A stretch of 64,000 bases of DNA, from contig NZ_BOPF01000004.1 of NCBI RefSeq assembly GCF_016863615.1, positions 396,974 to 460,973 on the forward strand. The letters run 5' to 3'. Position 1 is the first letter of the stretch; the number at the start of each line of letters is the position of its first letter. This DNA is from Virgisporangium aliadipatigenens (GTDB lineage Bacteria; Actinomycetota; Actinomycetes; Mycobacteriales; Micromonosporaceae). Made by a program: the position numbers and the translations under genes. Positions 19,069-27,889 of the stretch are shown one piece after another. A model generated the notes under the pieces. The model was not told where the DNA came from. It was given only the letters and a program-made list of their open reading frames with translations, and did not search any database.

Positions 19069-19698
19069 ATGAGCGCCGCGAAGGCGGAGCCGGCGGGCGA
19101 GCGGGAGGGCACCGTCCGGCCGGAGCTGGTGCTGATCCGCAAGGGCGCCTCGGACCGGGTGGACCGCGCCAAGCGGATGGTCTCCCGCGCCACCGGCTGG
19201 CCCCTGGTGGTGCGCGGCGCGATCTTCCTGTTCGGGCTGATCGCGCAGGCGCTCGCCTATCCGCCGCAGGCCCTCGCGGGTGCGCCGGTGCTGGCGTTGA
19301 TGCTGATCGCGCTGCTGCCGACGCTGTGGCCGCGGACCGGGTTCGTCAGCGGGTTCTACATCCTGACCACGCTGGCCTGGCTGGCCGCCACCACGCTCTA
19401 CGACGCCAACGCCAGCCTGACCCGGCTGTTCGCGCTCGCCGCCGCGCTGTATCTGGTGCACAGCACCGCGGCGCTCGCGGCGGTGCTGCCGTACGACGCG
19501 GTGGTGCCGCCCGTCGTGGTGCTGCGCTGGCTGCTGCGGTCGCTGGGCACGGTGGTCGTCGCGACCGTGCTCTCCGCCGGCGGCCTTTTCCTGTTGAACC
19601 GGACCGAGCCGCACACCTACTTCGCCGCCACGCTCGTCGGCCTGGCCCTGACGGTGGCCGTCGTGGGGGTCGTGGCGTACGCCGTGCGACGGCGCTAG
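19069..19698 (+). CDS. Integral membrane protein, last gene of the MoxR operon
   Basis: 209 residues, no recognised family. After a ~50-residue charged cytoplasmic start it has about five hydrophobic segments, including VVRGAIFLFGLIAQALAY, APVLALMLIALLPTLW, FYILTTLAWLAATTLY, LFALAAALYLVHSTAALAAVL and a final VGLALTVAVVGVVAYAV. ATG at 19069 follows repeat copy 3 directly. It probably belongs to the same envelope-associated complex as the DUF4129, MoxR and DUF58 proteins. This is inferred from the operon only. Confidence 0.75.
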   Translation: MSAAKAEPAGEREGTVRPELVLIRKGASDRVDRAKRMVSRATGWPLVVRGAIFLFGLIAQALAYPPQALAGAPVLALMLIALLPTLWPRTGFVSGFYILTTLAWLAATTLYDANASLTRLFALAAALYLVHSTAALAAVLPYDAVVPPVVVLRWLLRSLGTVVVATVLSAGGLFLLNRTEPHTYFAATLVGLALTVAVVGVVAYAVRRR

Positions 19699-19764
19699 GA
19701 GAGGTCTGTTCGGCACGGCCGGGCGGCACTTGAGGGGACTGGCCGGAAGTTTTTCCGAACTCCG

Positions 19765-19782
19765 CCGCCTGATGTCAGGCGG
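19765..19782 (+). terminator. Hairpin downstream of the MoxR operon
   Basis: CCGCCTGA and TCAGGCGG are exact complements separated by TG, giving an effective six-base loop. It lies 67 bp after the operon's last stop and 116 bp before the protease gene. No T-tract. Confidence 0.45.
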
Positions 19783-19897
19783 TGCGGCGGACGCGGGCTC
19801 CGAAGCGGTTTTTGGGGTTGCAGCCCGGTGACACGGGGTTTCGGATCGGCAACCGTGGTCTCACCGCACCGGAGAGATCCCCACGGAAGGAGGTCCG

Positions 19898-21415
19898 GTG
19901 TCTAACTCCCCCCAGACCACCCGGTCCTGGCTGAAGCGCTGGACCATGACGGCGCTGGCCCTCACCATCGGCGGCGGCGCGGTCGCCATGGCCAACCCGG
20001 CCACGGCCAAGCCGACCGAGCCCGCTCCGCAGTGGAGCGTCGGGCCGACGACGACGCCCGTGTCGCAGGTGCTCGCGGCGATCAACGCCGCCGAAGCCCC
20101 GGCCAAGGGCATCGACGGCCGCGGCGTCGGCGTGGCGCTGATCGACACCGGCGTCGTGCCGGTGCCCGGCCTGCCGGCGGACCAGATCGTCAACGGCCCG
20201 GACCTCTCCGTCGAGTCGCAGGTGCCCAACCTGCGCTACCTGGACGGCTACGGCCACGGCACGCACCTCGCCGGCATCATCGTCGGCAACGACCCGGAGG
20301 CCGGGTACGTCGGCATCGCCCCGAAGGCGAAGCTGACCTCGCTGAAGGTCGCCAGCTCCAACGGCGCGGTCGACGTCACCCAGGTGATGGCCGCGGTCGA
20401 CTGGGTCGTCGCCCACAAGAACGACGACCCGGCCAACCCGATCCGCGTGATCACCCTGGCGTACGGCACCGACAGCAGCCAGGACGCGCGGGTGGACCCG
20501 CTGACCTACGCCGTCGAGCAGGCGTGGAAGAACGGCATCGTCGTCGTCGTGGCGGCCGGCAACCAGGGTTCGAAGACCCGGAAGCTGACCAACCCGGCCG
20601 CTGACCCGTACGTGCTCACGGTCGGCTCGGTCTCCAACGACGGCACCAGCACCCGCAAGGACGACGACGTGTCGACGTTCTCGAGCTGGGGGCTGGGCCG
20701 CAAGGTGGACCTGGTCGCACCGGGCGAGTCCATCGTGTCGCTGCGTAACCCGGGGTCGTACATCGACACCAAGTACCCGACGGCCCGCGTGGGCGAACGC
20801 CTCTTCCGCGGCAGCGGCACCTCGCAGGCGACCGCCGTCACGGCCGGTGCCGTGGCGCTGCTGCTGCAGAAGCGCCCGAACCTCACGCCGGACCAGGTGA
20901 AGGACGTTCTCAAGGACTCTGGTGACCGGCTGCGCGGCGGCAACATCTACAACGTCGGCGTCCGGGAGCTCAACCTCGGCAAGGCGTTCTACGAGCCCAG
21001 CTTCTTCGCCCACACGCAGTGGTGGAACCAGTGGGGCACCGGCACCGGTTCGATCGAGAAGTCCCGCGGCAGCAGCCACCTGACCGACAACGGCGTGGAG
21101 CTCAAGGGCGAACGCGACCTCTTCGGCCCGCTCAGCAGCAAGGAGTGGGCGGCCAAGAGCGCGACGCAGAAGTCCTGGGTCGGCGGCGTCTGGATGGGCC
21201 GCCGGATGGCAGGCGACGGCTGGACCGGTACCTCGTGGGCGTCCCGCACCTGGGCCTCGGGCGTGTGGCCGGGCAAGAGCTGGTCGAGCAACCCGTGGTA
21301 CTCGGAGTCCGACTGGGACGGCCGCTACTGGGCCGGGCGCTACTGGGCCGCCGGCAGCTGGTCGGGCCGGTTCTGGGCGGCGGGCGCGTGGAAGACGAAC
21401 GACTGGGCCATCTGA
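19898..21415 (+). CDS. Secreted S8 (subtilisin-type) serine protease with Trp-rich C-terminal tail
   Basis: 505 residues. A signal peptide (KRWTMTALALTIGGGAVAMA, cleavage likely after ANPATA) leads to an S8 domain with the triad Asp in VALIDTGV, His in GYGHGTHLAG and Ser in RGSGTSQATAVTAG. The last ~80 residues hold 15 tryptophans in W-G/S-rich units (TSWASRTWASGVWPGKSW, RYWAGRYWAAGSWSGRFW). Such tails occur in secreted actinomycete subtilases and may mediate surface attachment, though their function is not established. GTG at 19898 has AAGGAGG about 5 bp upstream. A strong terminator follows. Confidence 0.9.
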   Translation: MSNSPQTTRSWLKRWTMTALALTIGGGAVAMANPATAKPTEPAPQWSVGPTTTPVSQVLAAINAAEAPAKGIDGRGVGVALIDTGVVPVPGLPADQIVNGPDLSVESQVPNLRYLDGYGHGTHLAGIIVGNDPEAGYVGIAPKAKLTSLKVASSNGAVDVTQVMAAVDWVVAHKNDDPANPIRVITLAYGTDSSQDARVDPLTYAVEQAWKNGIVVVVAAGNQGSKTRKLTNPAADPYVLTVGSVSNDGTSTRKDDDVSTFSSWGLGRKVDLVAPGESIVSLRNPGSYIDTKYPTARVGERLFRGSGTSQATAVTAGAVALLLQKRPNLTPDQVKDVLKDSGDRLRGGNIYNVGVRELNLGKAFYEPSFFAHTQWWNQWGTGTGSIEKSRGSSHLTDNGVELKGERDLFGPLSSKEWAAKSATQKSWVGGVWMGRRMAGDGWTGTSWASRTWASGVWPGKSWSSNPWYSESDWDGRYWAGRYWAAGSWSGRFWAAGAWKTNDWAI

Positions 21416-21447
21416 GCCCGCGGAAGCTGCGCACTGGGGGGTAGGAA

Positions 21448-21483
21448 GCGAAGGGGCGGACCGGTCACGGTCCGCCCCTTCGC
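21448..21483. terminator. Bidirectional terminator between protease and TerD-vWA genes
   Basis: Perfect 15-bp stem (21448-21462 with 21469-21483) with a six-base loop GGTCAC. It lies between the stop codons of two convergent genes. Confidence 0.85.
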
Positions 21484-21490
21484 TGTGCGC

Positions 21491-23875
21491 CTACCTCGGC
21501 GGAAGAAGACCGGCCTGCCGGGCCCGGCCGAGCCAGCGCGGCCATTCGGTCAGCATCAGGTCGTAGAGCAGGTCGTCGGGCAGGTTCGCCGGGTCGTTGA
21601 CGGCGAAGAAGGCGGAGTTGTCGATGAACCGCCCGGAGAGGCTGTCCAGGTTCTCCAGGAACGAGAAGTCGCTGCGCTGGCCCTGCGCGTGGAACGCCCG
21701 CTGCCGCCCCCGCGCGTCGACCGCACGCGGCGTGTCCCCGATGGCCATGAACTGCCAGAACACCGGCTCGAACCCGCTGTGGCGCAGCTGGTCGACGGCC
21801 ACGCTCTGGTCGTAGGTGGCCCCGTCGGTCAGGAACATCACGTACACCGGCTGCGGCGCCCCGAACGGCTGCTGCCGCGGCCCCTCGAACCCGAAGAAGT
21901 GCCGGCGCACGAGCCGCATCGCGGAGCCGTACATCGTGCCGCCCTCCAGCGGGTGCTGGCGCAGCGCCTGGGACAGGAACATCCCGGCGTTGTGCAGGCC
22001 GAGCTGGCCGGCCGGGTAGGCGTTCGCGCCGTACAGGAAGACGTCGACCTGCTCGGAGTCGGCGATGCGCAGCGCGAGGGCGAGAACCCGTTCGGCCACC
22101 CCCTGCACCTTCCCGGAACGGTAGAGCCCGCTCATCGACGCGGAGATGTCGAGGCAGAGCGCGACCCGTGCGGGTTGGCCGCCGAGGCCGCGCTTGTCCA
22201 GCCCGACGGCCGCCCGGCGGGAGAGTGCGAGCAGGTGCGGGGCCTGGGCGGCACGCTGTTCCATCCGGGCGAGCTGTTGCTGCTTGGCCGGATGGATCGG
22301 CACCGGGATGTGGTGCGTCTGGGTGGGCATGGCCCGCGTGGGATTCGGGGCGGGCGGATAGCCGCCGGCCGGGTTCTGCACGGGCATGGTGCGGGTGGGC
22401 GGCAGGTGCGGCGGGCGTTGCTGCTGGTGCGGCCCGGGCTGGTACGGCGCACCCTGCTGGGGCTGCGGCCCGGGCGGCGGCATGTAGGGCGCCATCGGCG
22501 GGGCCGGCGGGGTGGACATGGGCGCGGCCGACACCGGTGCCGACATCGGCGGTCCGCTGGCGGGCGGCGCACTGTACGGCGGCGAACTGGCCGGCGGCCC
22601 GCTCGCCGGCGGCGCGCTCGCGGGGAAGTCCGGCTCCTGCGGGTTGTAGTACGGATGCGGCGTGACCGACGGCAACGTGTAACTCGGACTAGGCCCGCCA
22701 GCCGCCCCCGACGCCCCCGCCGGAGCTGATGCCCCCGCCGGGCCCGAGACCCCTGAGGACCCCGACGGTCCGGAGGCCGCCGATGATCCGCCGCCCGCCG
22801 AGGCCGGGGAGGCCCCGCCGCCCGCGGAAGGCCCACCCGCCCCCGAGGGCAACGTAAACCCACCGCCCGCCGACGAAGACGCGGACGCCGACCCGGACGC
22901 AGGCTCCGCCTCACGCCGCGCATGCCGCCCCCCACCGACCGACGCCGACCCGGAAACGGAAGCGGACCCGGTGACCGACGCCGACCCGGAGACGGGACCG
23001 GGCCGCGAGGAGGAGGCAGAGGAGGAAGACGTCGATGAGGAAGGCGGCGAGGAGGAGGGCGGCGCCAACGGCGAGGACCCCGACGGCCCGTCGGACGGCA
23101 TCGTGAAACTCGGCCCCGCCCCACCCCCGCTCTGCGGCACGTCCCAGATGGCCGCACCGCCCGCCGGGTCCCAGTCGCCCGGCGGCTCCCACTCCTCCTC
23201 GTCGTCGCCGTCGAGGTCCACCGGCGGCGGCGCCAGCGGCGCGCCCGGCACCGGAGGCGGCGGCAGTTCGCCCAGGTCGGGGATCTCGTCCGGCGCGAGG
23301 GCGGTCTGCGGCGGGGCCGTACCGGTGGCCGGGGAGGCGGGCGCGGTGACCGGTGCCGGCGGGGTCTCGTCCTCCTCGACCCCGACGCCGTGCGTGGTGG
23401 CCAGCCCGTGCAGCCCGTTGTCGAACCCCTGCCCGACCGCCCGCAGCTTCCACTGGTCGCCGCGCCGGTACACCTCGCCGAAGAGGAACGCCGTCTCCGT
23501 GGTGGCGTCGGTGATGTCGAACCGCGCGAGTTCGGCGCCGTTGCTGTCGTCGAGGATGCGCAGGTGCAACCCCGGCACCGCGCTGAACGGCCCCCCGTCG
23601 GCGGAGCCGCCGATCATCACCCGCTGTACGTCGTCGGGCACGGCGCGCGTGTCGACTATCACGGTGTCCGCGGTCGTGAGCTTCACCGCACCGCTGTCGT
23701 GGGCCGGCTGGTTGTAGAAGACGAAGTCGTCGTCGCTGCGCACGCGGTGGTTCTCGCCCAGCAAAAGCGCGGAAACGTCCACGTCCGGCACGCCCGCGCC
23801 GCTCTCGAAGCCGATCACCGCCCGGACGGTGCGCGCCATGAGCGGGATGTTCTGCCCCTTGCTGAGCCGCGTCAT
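21491..23875 (-). CDS. TerD domain fused to von Willebrand factor A domain (TerF-like) through a long low-complexity linker
   Basis: 794 residues. Residues 1-~175 are a TerD domain ([64 protein letters not shown]), a Ca2+-binding beta-sandwich found in tellurite/stress systems. Residues ~180-565 are Pro/Ser/Ala/Gly-rich and acidic in places, surely disordered. Residues ~570-790 are a vWA domain with an intact MIDAS (LDISAS and LTDGAT). TerD-vWA fusions are known as TerF. The linker here is unusually long. No other ter genes are nearby. Start ATG at 23875, divergent from the NADH dehydrogenase gene with an 81-bp gap. Confidence 0.85.
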   Translation of the reverse strand: MTRLSKGQNIPLMARTVRAVIGFESGAGVPDVDVSALLLGENHRVRSDDDFVFYNQPAHDSGAVKLTTADTVIVDTRAVPDDVQRVMIGGSADGGPFSAVPGLHLRILDDSNGAELARFDITDATTETAFLFGEVYRRGDQWKLRAVGQGFDNGLHGLATTHGVGVEEDETPPAPVTAPASPATGTAPPQTALAPDEIPDLGELPPPPVPGAPLAPPPVDLDGDDEEEWEPPGDWDPAGGAAIWDVPQSGGGAGPSFTMPSDGPSGSSPLAPPSSSPPSSSTSSSSASSSRPGPVSGSASVTGSASVSGSASVGGGRHARREAEPASGSASASSSAGGGFTLPSGAGGPSAGGGASPASAGGGSSAASGPSGSSGVSGPAGASAPAGASGAAGGPSPSYTLPSVTPHPYYNPQEPDFPASAPPASGPPASSPPYSAPPASGPPMSAPVSAAPMSTPPAPPMAPYMPPPGPQPQQGAPYQPGPHQQQRPPHLPPTRTMPVQNPAGGYPPAPNPTRAMPTQTHHIPVPIHPAKQQQLARMEQRAAQAPHLLALSRRAAVGLDKRGLGGQPARVALCLDISASMSGLYRSGKVQGVAERVLALALRIADSEQVDVFLYGANAYPAGQLGLHNAGMFLSQALRQHPLEGGTMYGSAMRLVRRHFFGFEGPRQQPFGAPQPVYVMFLTDGATYDQSVAVDQLRHSGFEPVFWQFMAIGDTPRAVDARGRQRAFHAQGQRSDFSFLENLDSLSGRFIDNSAFFAVNDPANLPDDLLYDLMLTEWPRWLGRARQAGLLPPR

Positions 23876-23956
23876 GGGTTCAAACTTACTGAGACGCCCA
23901 TGACATTCGTGGGACGTGGTCGCGATCACGCCTCCCACCGCCGTGAACATGGCCCC

Positions 23957-25309
23957 GTGAGCAAGCAACGCATTCTCGTGGTCGGAGCCGGGCACGTCGG
24001 CCTGTACGCCGCACTTCGCCTGACCAAGAAGATCAAGTCTCACGAGGCCGAGGTGACGGTTGTCGATCCGCAGCCGCACATGACGTACCAGCCGTTCCTG
24101 CCGGAGGCATCGGCGGGCAACATCTCCCCGCGGCACTCCGTCGTGCCGCTCCGTCGCGAGTTGAAGAAGGCGAACGTTCTCGCCGGCGAGGTCACGAGGA
24201 TCGAGCACGCCCGCAAGGTGGCGACCGTGCAGCCGATCGTCGGGCCGGCGCGCGAGGTGCCGTACGACCACATCGTCGTGGTGCCGGGCAGCGTGTCCCG
24301 GACCCTGCCGATCCCGGGCCTGCGCGAGCACGCCGTCGGCTTCAAGACCATCGGCGAGGCCATCTACCTGCGTAACCACGTTCTCGAGCGGCTCGACGTG
24401 GCAGCGGCCACGACGGACCCGGACGTGCGCCGCAACGCCCTCACGTTCGTCTTCGTGGGTGGCGGCTATGCCGGCATCGAGGCGCTGGCCGAGATGGAGG
24501 ACATGGCGCACGACGCGCTGCGCTACTACCCGGAGCTGAAGCACTCGGACATGCGCTGGGTGCTGGTCGAGGCGACCCGCCGGGTCCTGCCCGAGGTCGA
24601 CCCCGACATGGGGGCCTACACGGTCCAGGTGCTGCTCAAGCGGAACATGGACATCCGTCTCGATACCCGCCTGGAGTCCTGTGTGGACGGTCTGGTGCGG
24701 CTGTCCGACGGCGACGAGTTCAAGGCGGACACGATCGTGTGGACCGCCGGCGTGAAGCCGAGCCCGATGCTCAACCAGACCGACCTGCCCCGGGACGAAC
24801 GCGGCCGGCTCACCTGCGACGCGCAGCTGCACATCGTCGGCCCGGACGGCGCGATCGTCGAGGGCGCGTGGAGCGCGGGCGACTGCTCGGCGGTGCCGGA
24901 CCTCACGTCGGAGACGCCGGGTGCGCTCTGCTCGCCGAGCGCGCAGCACGCCGTCCGGCAGGCGGCCCGGATGGCCGACAACATCGTGGCCACCATTCGC
25001 GGTCGCCGGGGCAAGGATTACGCGCACAAGCACGTCGGTTCGGTCGCCAGCCTGGGCCTGCACAAGGGCGTCGCGCAGGTGTACGGGATCAAGCTGACCG
25101 GCATCCTCGCCTGGCTGATGCACCGCACGTACCACATGAGCCGGATCCCGAGCTTCAACCGCAAGGTGCGCGTGGTGGTGGACTGGACGCTGGCGCTGTT
25201 CCTGCGGCGCGAGGTGGTGTCGCTCGGTGGCCTGCACCGCCCGCACGACCCCTTCACCGAGGTCACGCCGTCGATTCCCGCCGAGCCCCGGGAAGAGCTG
25301 AAAATCTAA
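23957..25309 (+). CDS. Type II NADH dehydrogenase-like FAD/NAD(P) oxidoreductase
   Basis: 450 residues with two Rossmann dinucleotide folds: FAD-binding [17 protein letters not shown] at the N-terminus and NAD-binding [15 protein letters not shown] near residue 170. The FAD-closing motif [12 protein letters not shown] and quinone-site region [15 protein letters not shown] follow. The C-terminus ([15 protein letters not shown], amphipathic/hydrophobic) fits monotopic attachment to the membrane. Such enzymes pass electrons from NADH to menaquinone without pumping protons. GTG at 23957 gives the family N-terminus. A terminator follows 10 bp after the stop. Confidence 0.88.
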   Translation: MSKQRILVVGAGHVGLYAALRLTKKIKSHEAEVTVVDPQPHMTYQPFLPEASAGNISPRHSVVPLRRELKKANVLAGEVTRIEHARKVATVQPIVGPAREVPYDHIVVVPGSVSRTLPIPGLREHAVGFKTIGEAIYLRNHVLERLDVAAATTDPDVRRNALTFVFVGGGYAGIEALAEMEDMAHDALRYYPELKHSDMRWVLVEATRRVLPEVDPDMGAYTVQVLLKRNMDIRLDTRLESCVDGLVRLSDGDEFKADTIVWTAGVKPSPMLNQTDLPRDERGRLTCDAQLHIVGPDGAIVEGAWSAGDCSAVPDLTSETPGALCSPSAQHAVRQAARMADNIVATIRGRRGKDYAHKHVGSVASLGLHKGVAQVYGIKLTGILAWLMHRTYHMSRIPSFNRKVRVVVDWTLALFLRREVVSLGGLHRPHDPFTEVTPSIPAEPREELKI

Positions 25310-25319
25310 CTGCCTCATT

Positions 25320-25349
25320 GCGACGGTCCGCCGTGGTGCGGACCGTCGC
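25320..25349 (+). terminator. Terminator of the NADH dehydrogenase gene
   Basis: Perfect 11-bp stem GCGACGGTCCG / CGGACCGTCGC with loop CCGTGGTG, 10 bp past the stop codon. Confidence 0.8.
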
Positions 25350-25460
25350 TCCCGCCGAGCCCGCTCCGGGTCGCTCCGCCTTCGGCGTGATCGACCGCTC
25401 CGCTTGCCGGGTCCGCGTCCAGCCGCTACATCACCGCCCGCCCGAGCGCCTTGACGCCGT

Positions 25461-25536
25461 ACGGGTGTGAGTTCACTGGGACGTGTGTGAGCCCAGTGCT
25501 GTTGTTTTTACTTGAGCTCAGTGAGTTCACACCCGT
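25461..25536. promoter_or_regulatory. Paired GTGAGTTCAC dyads around a hairpin with T-tract
   Basis: GTGAGTTCAC occurs at 25467-25476 and 25521-25530. The flanks make the two 17-nt blocks (25461-25477 and 25520-25536) complementary at 15 of 17 positions. Between them CACTGGG (25474-25480) pairs with CCCAGTG (25492-25498), followed by GTTGTTTTT, as in an intrinsic terminator. A third partial copy, AGTTCACACCCG, is at 25810-25821. Either a pair of repressor sites or an attenuator-like RNA switch would fit. Confidence 0.4.
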
Positions 25537-25634
25537 TCGGCCGCGCTCAAAGCTCGCGCTATCCGGTCCGGGTTCGCGCACACCGGGATTGCACGTCAAA
25601 AGGGCGACTTAAGCTGCCGGAGTCCCCACCGCCG

Positions 25635-25691
25635 ACAGGCCCGGCTGCTCATGGCCGCAAACGTAATGATGCGAAAAGGTTTGCGGGCTGT
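25635..25691 (+). ncRNA. Candidate folded RNA (three-way junction)
   Basis: ACAGGCCCG (25635-25643) can pair with CGGGCTGT (25684-25691) with one bulge. Inside, CGGC/GCCG (25642-25657) and GCAAAC/GTTTGC (25657-25684, loop GTAATGATGCGAAAAG) form two hairpins. Helix ends touch or overlap by a base, so this is a tentative fold made by eye. Strand is assumed from the flanking genes. Confidence 0.25.
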
Positions 25692-25752
25692 GCCCGGCCG
25701 ACCGGCATCCCTGAAACTACGCAATGTGATCGGCTCTGCCTCGGTCCGGGAC

Positions 25753-25781
25753 TTGACGGTGTTCCTTGTCGACGCCATATT
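25753..25781 (+). promoter_or_regulatory. Sigma70-type promoter candidate
   Basis: TTGACG (25753-25758), 17-bp spacer, CATATT (25776-25781). Transcription would begin near 25788, just before a weak ORF and about 300 bp upstream of the S33 peptidase gene. Confidence 0.45.
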
Positions 25782-25796
25782 TGCGTAGGAATCATC

Positions 25797-26030
25797 ATGA
25801 TCACCGATCAGTTCACACCCGCACCATTGATCGTTCGCCTCCGGCGGTCACGTCAAACATCCAGCTCAGAACGCCGCGAATCGACCGTGCAACGGCCCTG
25901 CTCCTGGCCCGGACCGACACTGGGTTCGCCGAGAATGCAGATACTGACGACGATCGCGGACACGGACGCACCGAACGCTGTGTGTCACCTTCTGTCACGG
26001 CAGGCGATCGTCCGCGAGAACCGGGGATGA
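25797..26030 (+). CDS. Possible small protein, 77 aa, doubtful
   Basis: ATG at 25797 has AGGA 6-7 bp upstream and sits 15 bp after a good promoter-like pair, which is why it is listed. The translation (MITDQFTPAPLIVRLRRSRQ and onward) is Arg/Ser/Thr-rich, with no recognisable domain, signal or membrane segment, and the other two frames are open over much of the same stretch. Codon usage is not clearly that of an actinomycete gene. It could equally be the untranslated leader of the peptidase mRNA. Confidence 0.2.
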   Translation: MITDQFTPAPLIVRLRRSRQTSSSERRESTVQRPCSWPGPTLGSPRMQILTTIADTDAPNAVCHLLSRQAIVRENRG

Positions 26031-26083
26031 CCTGATCCGACGTGGTGCGAGATCACCGCGCCATATCGAGAGAGGGCGACCGA

Positions 26084-27820
26084 ATGGCTTCATCGAAGAG
26101 AAAGAAGTGGCAGACCTTACTCCCTGCTGCGGCAATCGGTGTCGTATTCGCGGCAGTGCTGGCGGTGATTCCCGTGGCGAACGCGGAGACGGCTGCCCGC
26201 GCCGACCGAACGAGCGGGGTGGAAAAGGCCCGGGTCGATTCCGTGCCCACGCCGGTGTTGCGGTGGAAGCCGTGCAGGGAGTCCGCCGAATGTGCGACCG
26301 TGGCGCTGCCGCTCGACTACGACCAGCCACGCGCCGCGACCGTGGATGTCGCGGTCCTGCGGGTCAAGGCCAAGGACCAGAAGCGCCGGATCGGCAGCCT
26401 CTTCGTCAATCCTGGCGGCCCCAGCCTGCCGGCCACCGATTTCGCGTTGGAGATGTCCGAGTCCCTGAGCGCCGAGGTGCGTGACCGCTTCGACATCGTC
26501 GGTTTCGACCCGCGCGGCGTCGGCGCGAGCACGAAGGTCCAGTGTTTCCCCTCGGCCGAGCAGCAGGCCGAAGTGCTCGACGGTCTCCTGGCGACCGTCT
26601 TCCCGGTCGGACCCGTGGAGGAGAAGGCCACCGTGCAGGGCGCGAAGGCGTACGGGAAAGCGTGTTCGACCACCGGCAAGCCGCTCGCCGGCGCCATGTC
26701 GACGGCTGAGGTGGCCCGCGACATGGAGGTGCTGCGCCGCGCGGTCGGTGACCCGAAGCTGAACTATCTGGGCCGCAGCTACGGCAGCGTGCTGGGGCAG
26801 TTCTACGCCAACATGTTCCCGGAACGATTCAGGATCATGGCTCTCGAAGGAGTTCTCGATCCGCAGGCCTGGGTGGGCAGCAACACCGACCAGAGCCTCC
26901 GGGAGCGGCTGCGTGCGGGTGAGGCCACCCACCGCTCGCTGTCCGAACTCCTCACGCGTTGCGCCCAGGTCGGCGGGACGCACTGCGCGTTGGCGGCCCG
27001 GAACCCGGCGAAGAGGTTCGACACGACCGCGAACCGGTTGCGGGCCGGACCGCTCGAACTCGCCGGCAAGAACGGAACCCGCACGTTCACGTACGCGGAA
27101 TTCATCAACATGATCATCGACGCACTTCTCGCCGAGGACGTCTCCGACACCACCAGCCTGGTGGCCGATGTCGAGACGGCGGTCGCCGGCGGTTCGGCCG
27201 AGGCGCTCCTCCGGCGACTCGAGTCCGCTGAGACCGCCGCGGGTGACGAGGGCGCGGAAGTCGAGTACGACCACGGGTTCGACGCCTTCAGTTCGGTACT
27301 CTGCACCGACGCTCTGCACCTGAAGGACGCCGAAGCGTACGCCGCCTCGGCCAAGCGCGCGGAGCGGACGGCCCCGCACTTCGGACTGCTCTGGGCCTGG
27401 AACGAGCCGCACTGCGCCCGCAGCACCTGGACCGTGCGCGACGCGGACGCCTACACCGGCCCGTTCGACCGCAGGACCGCCGCTCCGGTGCTCTTCGTGG
27501 GCTCGAAGTTCGACCCGCTGACGAATTTCGACGGGGTCGTGGCGGCGAGCCGGCGGCTGCCGAACTCCGGCCTGCTCTCCACCAACCAGTGGAGCCACGC
27601 CGCCTACGGCACCGGGCAGTGCGTGACCACGGCTGTCGATCGCTACCTGCTGACCGGCAAGCTGCCGCCCAAGGGCAAGGTCTGCGCCGACGGGCCGCAA
27701 CCCTTCACCGAACCGCTGGCCGCTACGGGCACGTCGGCCGGAGAACGGGGTGCGACCGGTCCGGCCACGTCGGATCCGCGGCGGAAGTCGCTCCTCCCGC
27801 GCGTCATGCGAGCCGGCTGA
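26084..27820 (+). CDS. Secreted alpha/beta hydrolase, S33 tripeptidyl aminopeptidase-like
   Basis: 578 residues. A signal peptide (KKWQTLLPAAAIGVVFAAVLAVIPVANA) is followed by the prolyl/tripeptidyl aminopeptidase fold: WKPCRESAECATVALPLDYDQP, oxyanion region SLFVNPGGPS, nucleophile elbow GRSYGSVLG, a cap domain with several cysteines, the acid in SKFDPLTNFDG and His in NQWSHAAYGTG. Actinomycete relatives cleave tripeptides from proteins outside the cell. The elbow has Arg where many homologues have Gly (GGSYGT). Leu12 is a TTA codon (26117-26119), so expression may depend on tRNA-Leu(UAA). ATG at 26084 follows AGAGGG. Confidence 0.85.
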   Translation: MASSKRKKWQTLLPAAAIGVVFAAVLAVIPVANAETAARADRTSGVEKARVDSVPTPVLRWKPCRESAECATVALPLDYDQPRAATVDVAVLRVKAKDQKRRIGSLFVNPGGPSLPATDFALEMSESLSAEVRDRFDIVGFDPRGVGASTKVQCFPSAEQQAEVLDGLLATVFPVGPVEEKATVQGAKAYGKACSTTGKPLAGAMSTAEVARDMEVLRRAVGDPKLNYLGRSYGSVLGQFYANMFPERFRIMALEGVLDPQAWVGSNTDQSLRERLRAGEATHRSLSELLTRCAQVGGTHCALAARNPAKRFDTTANRLRAGPLELAGKNGTRTFTYAEFINMIIDALLAEDVSDTTSLVADVETAVAGGSAEALLRRLESAETAAGDEGAEVEYDHGFDAFSSVLCTDALHLKDAEAYAASAKRAERTAPHFGLLWAWNEPHCARSTWTVRDADAYTGPFDRRTAAPVLFVGSKFDPLTNFDGVVAASRRLPNSGLLSTNQWSHAAYGTGQCVTTAVDRYLLTGKLPPKGKVCADGPQPFTEPLAATGTSAGERGATGPATSDPRRKSLLPRVMRAG

Positions 27821-27821
27821 C

Positions 27822-27841
27822 ACGCGGCGCGGGCGCCGCGT
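27822..27841. terminator. Hairpin between convergent S33 and membrane protein genes
   Basis: ACGCGGCG-CGGG-CGCCGCGT, an 8-bp stem with a 4-base loop, starting 2 bp after the peptidase stop. Confidence 0.65.
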
Positions 27842-27889
27842 CGCACCGCCCTCGCCGTGGGGCCCGCGTCCGGCGGCAGCCGCGCGCTG

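Larger units (their letters stand above)
25310..26083. other. 774-bp intergenic region with structured elements, no secure gene
   Basis: Largest gap in the window. It contains a terminator (25320-25349), two operator-like dyads and a hairpin with T-tract (25461-25536), a possible three-way RNA structure (25635-25691), a promoter-like pair (25753-25781) and one weak 77-codon frame (25797-26030). Base composition is visibly less GC-rich than in the neighbouring genes, especially around 25500-25510 and 25650-25800. No known riboswitch consensus was recognised. Confidence 0.6.

Noticed and set aside
21491..23875. Part of a full tellurite-resistance (ter) operon
   Set aside because: No terA, terB, terC, terZ or related genes are present on either side.
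25600..25740. Cobalamin, cyclic-di-AMP (ydaO) or cyclic-di-GMP riboswitch
   Set aside because: None of the conserved boxes of these classes could be matched, so it is reported only as an unassigned fold.
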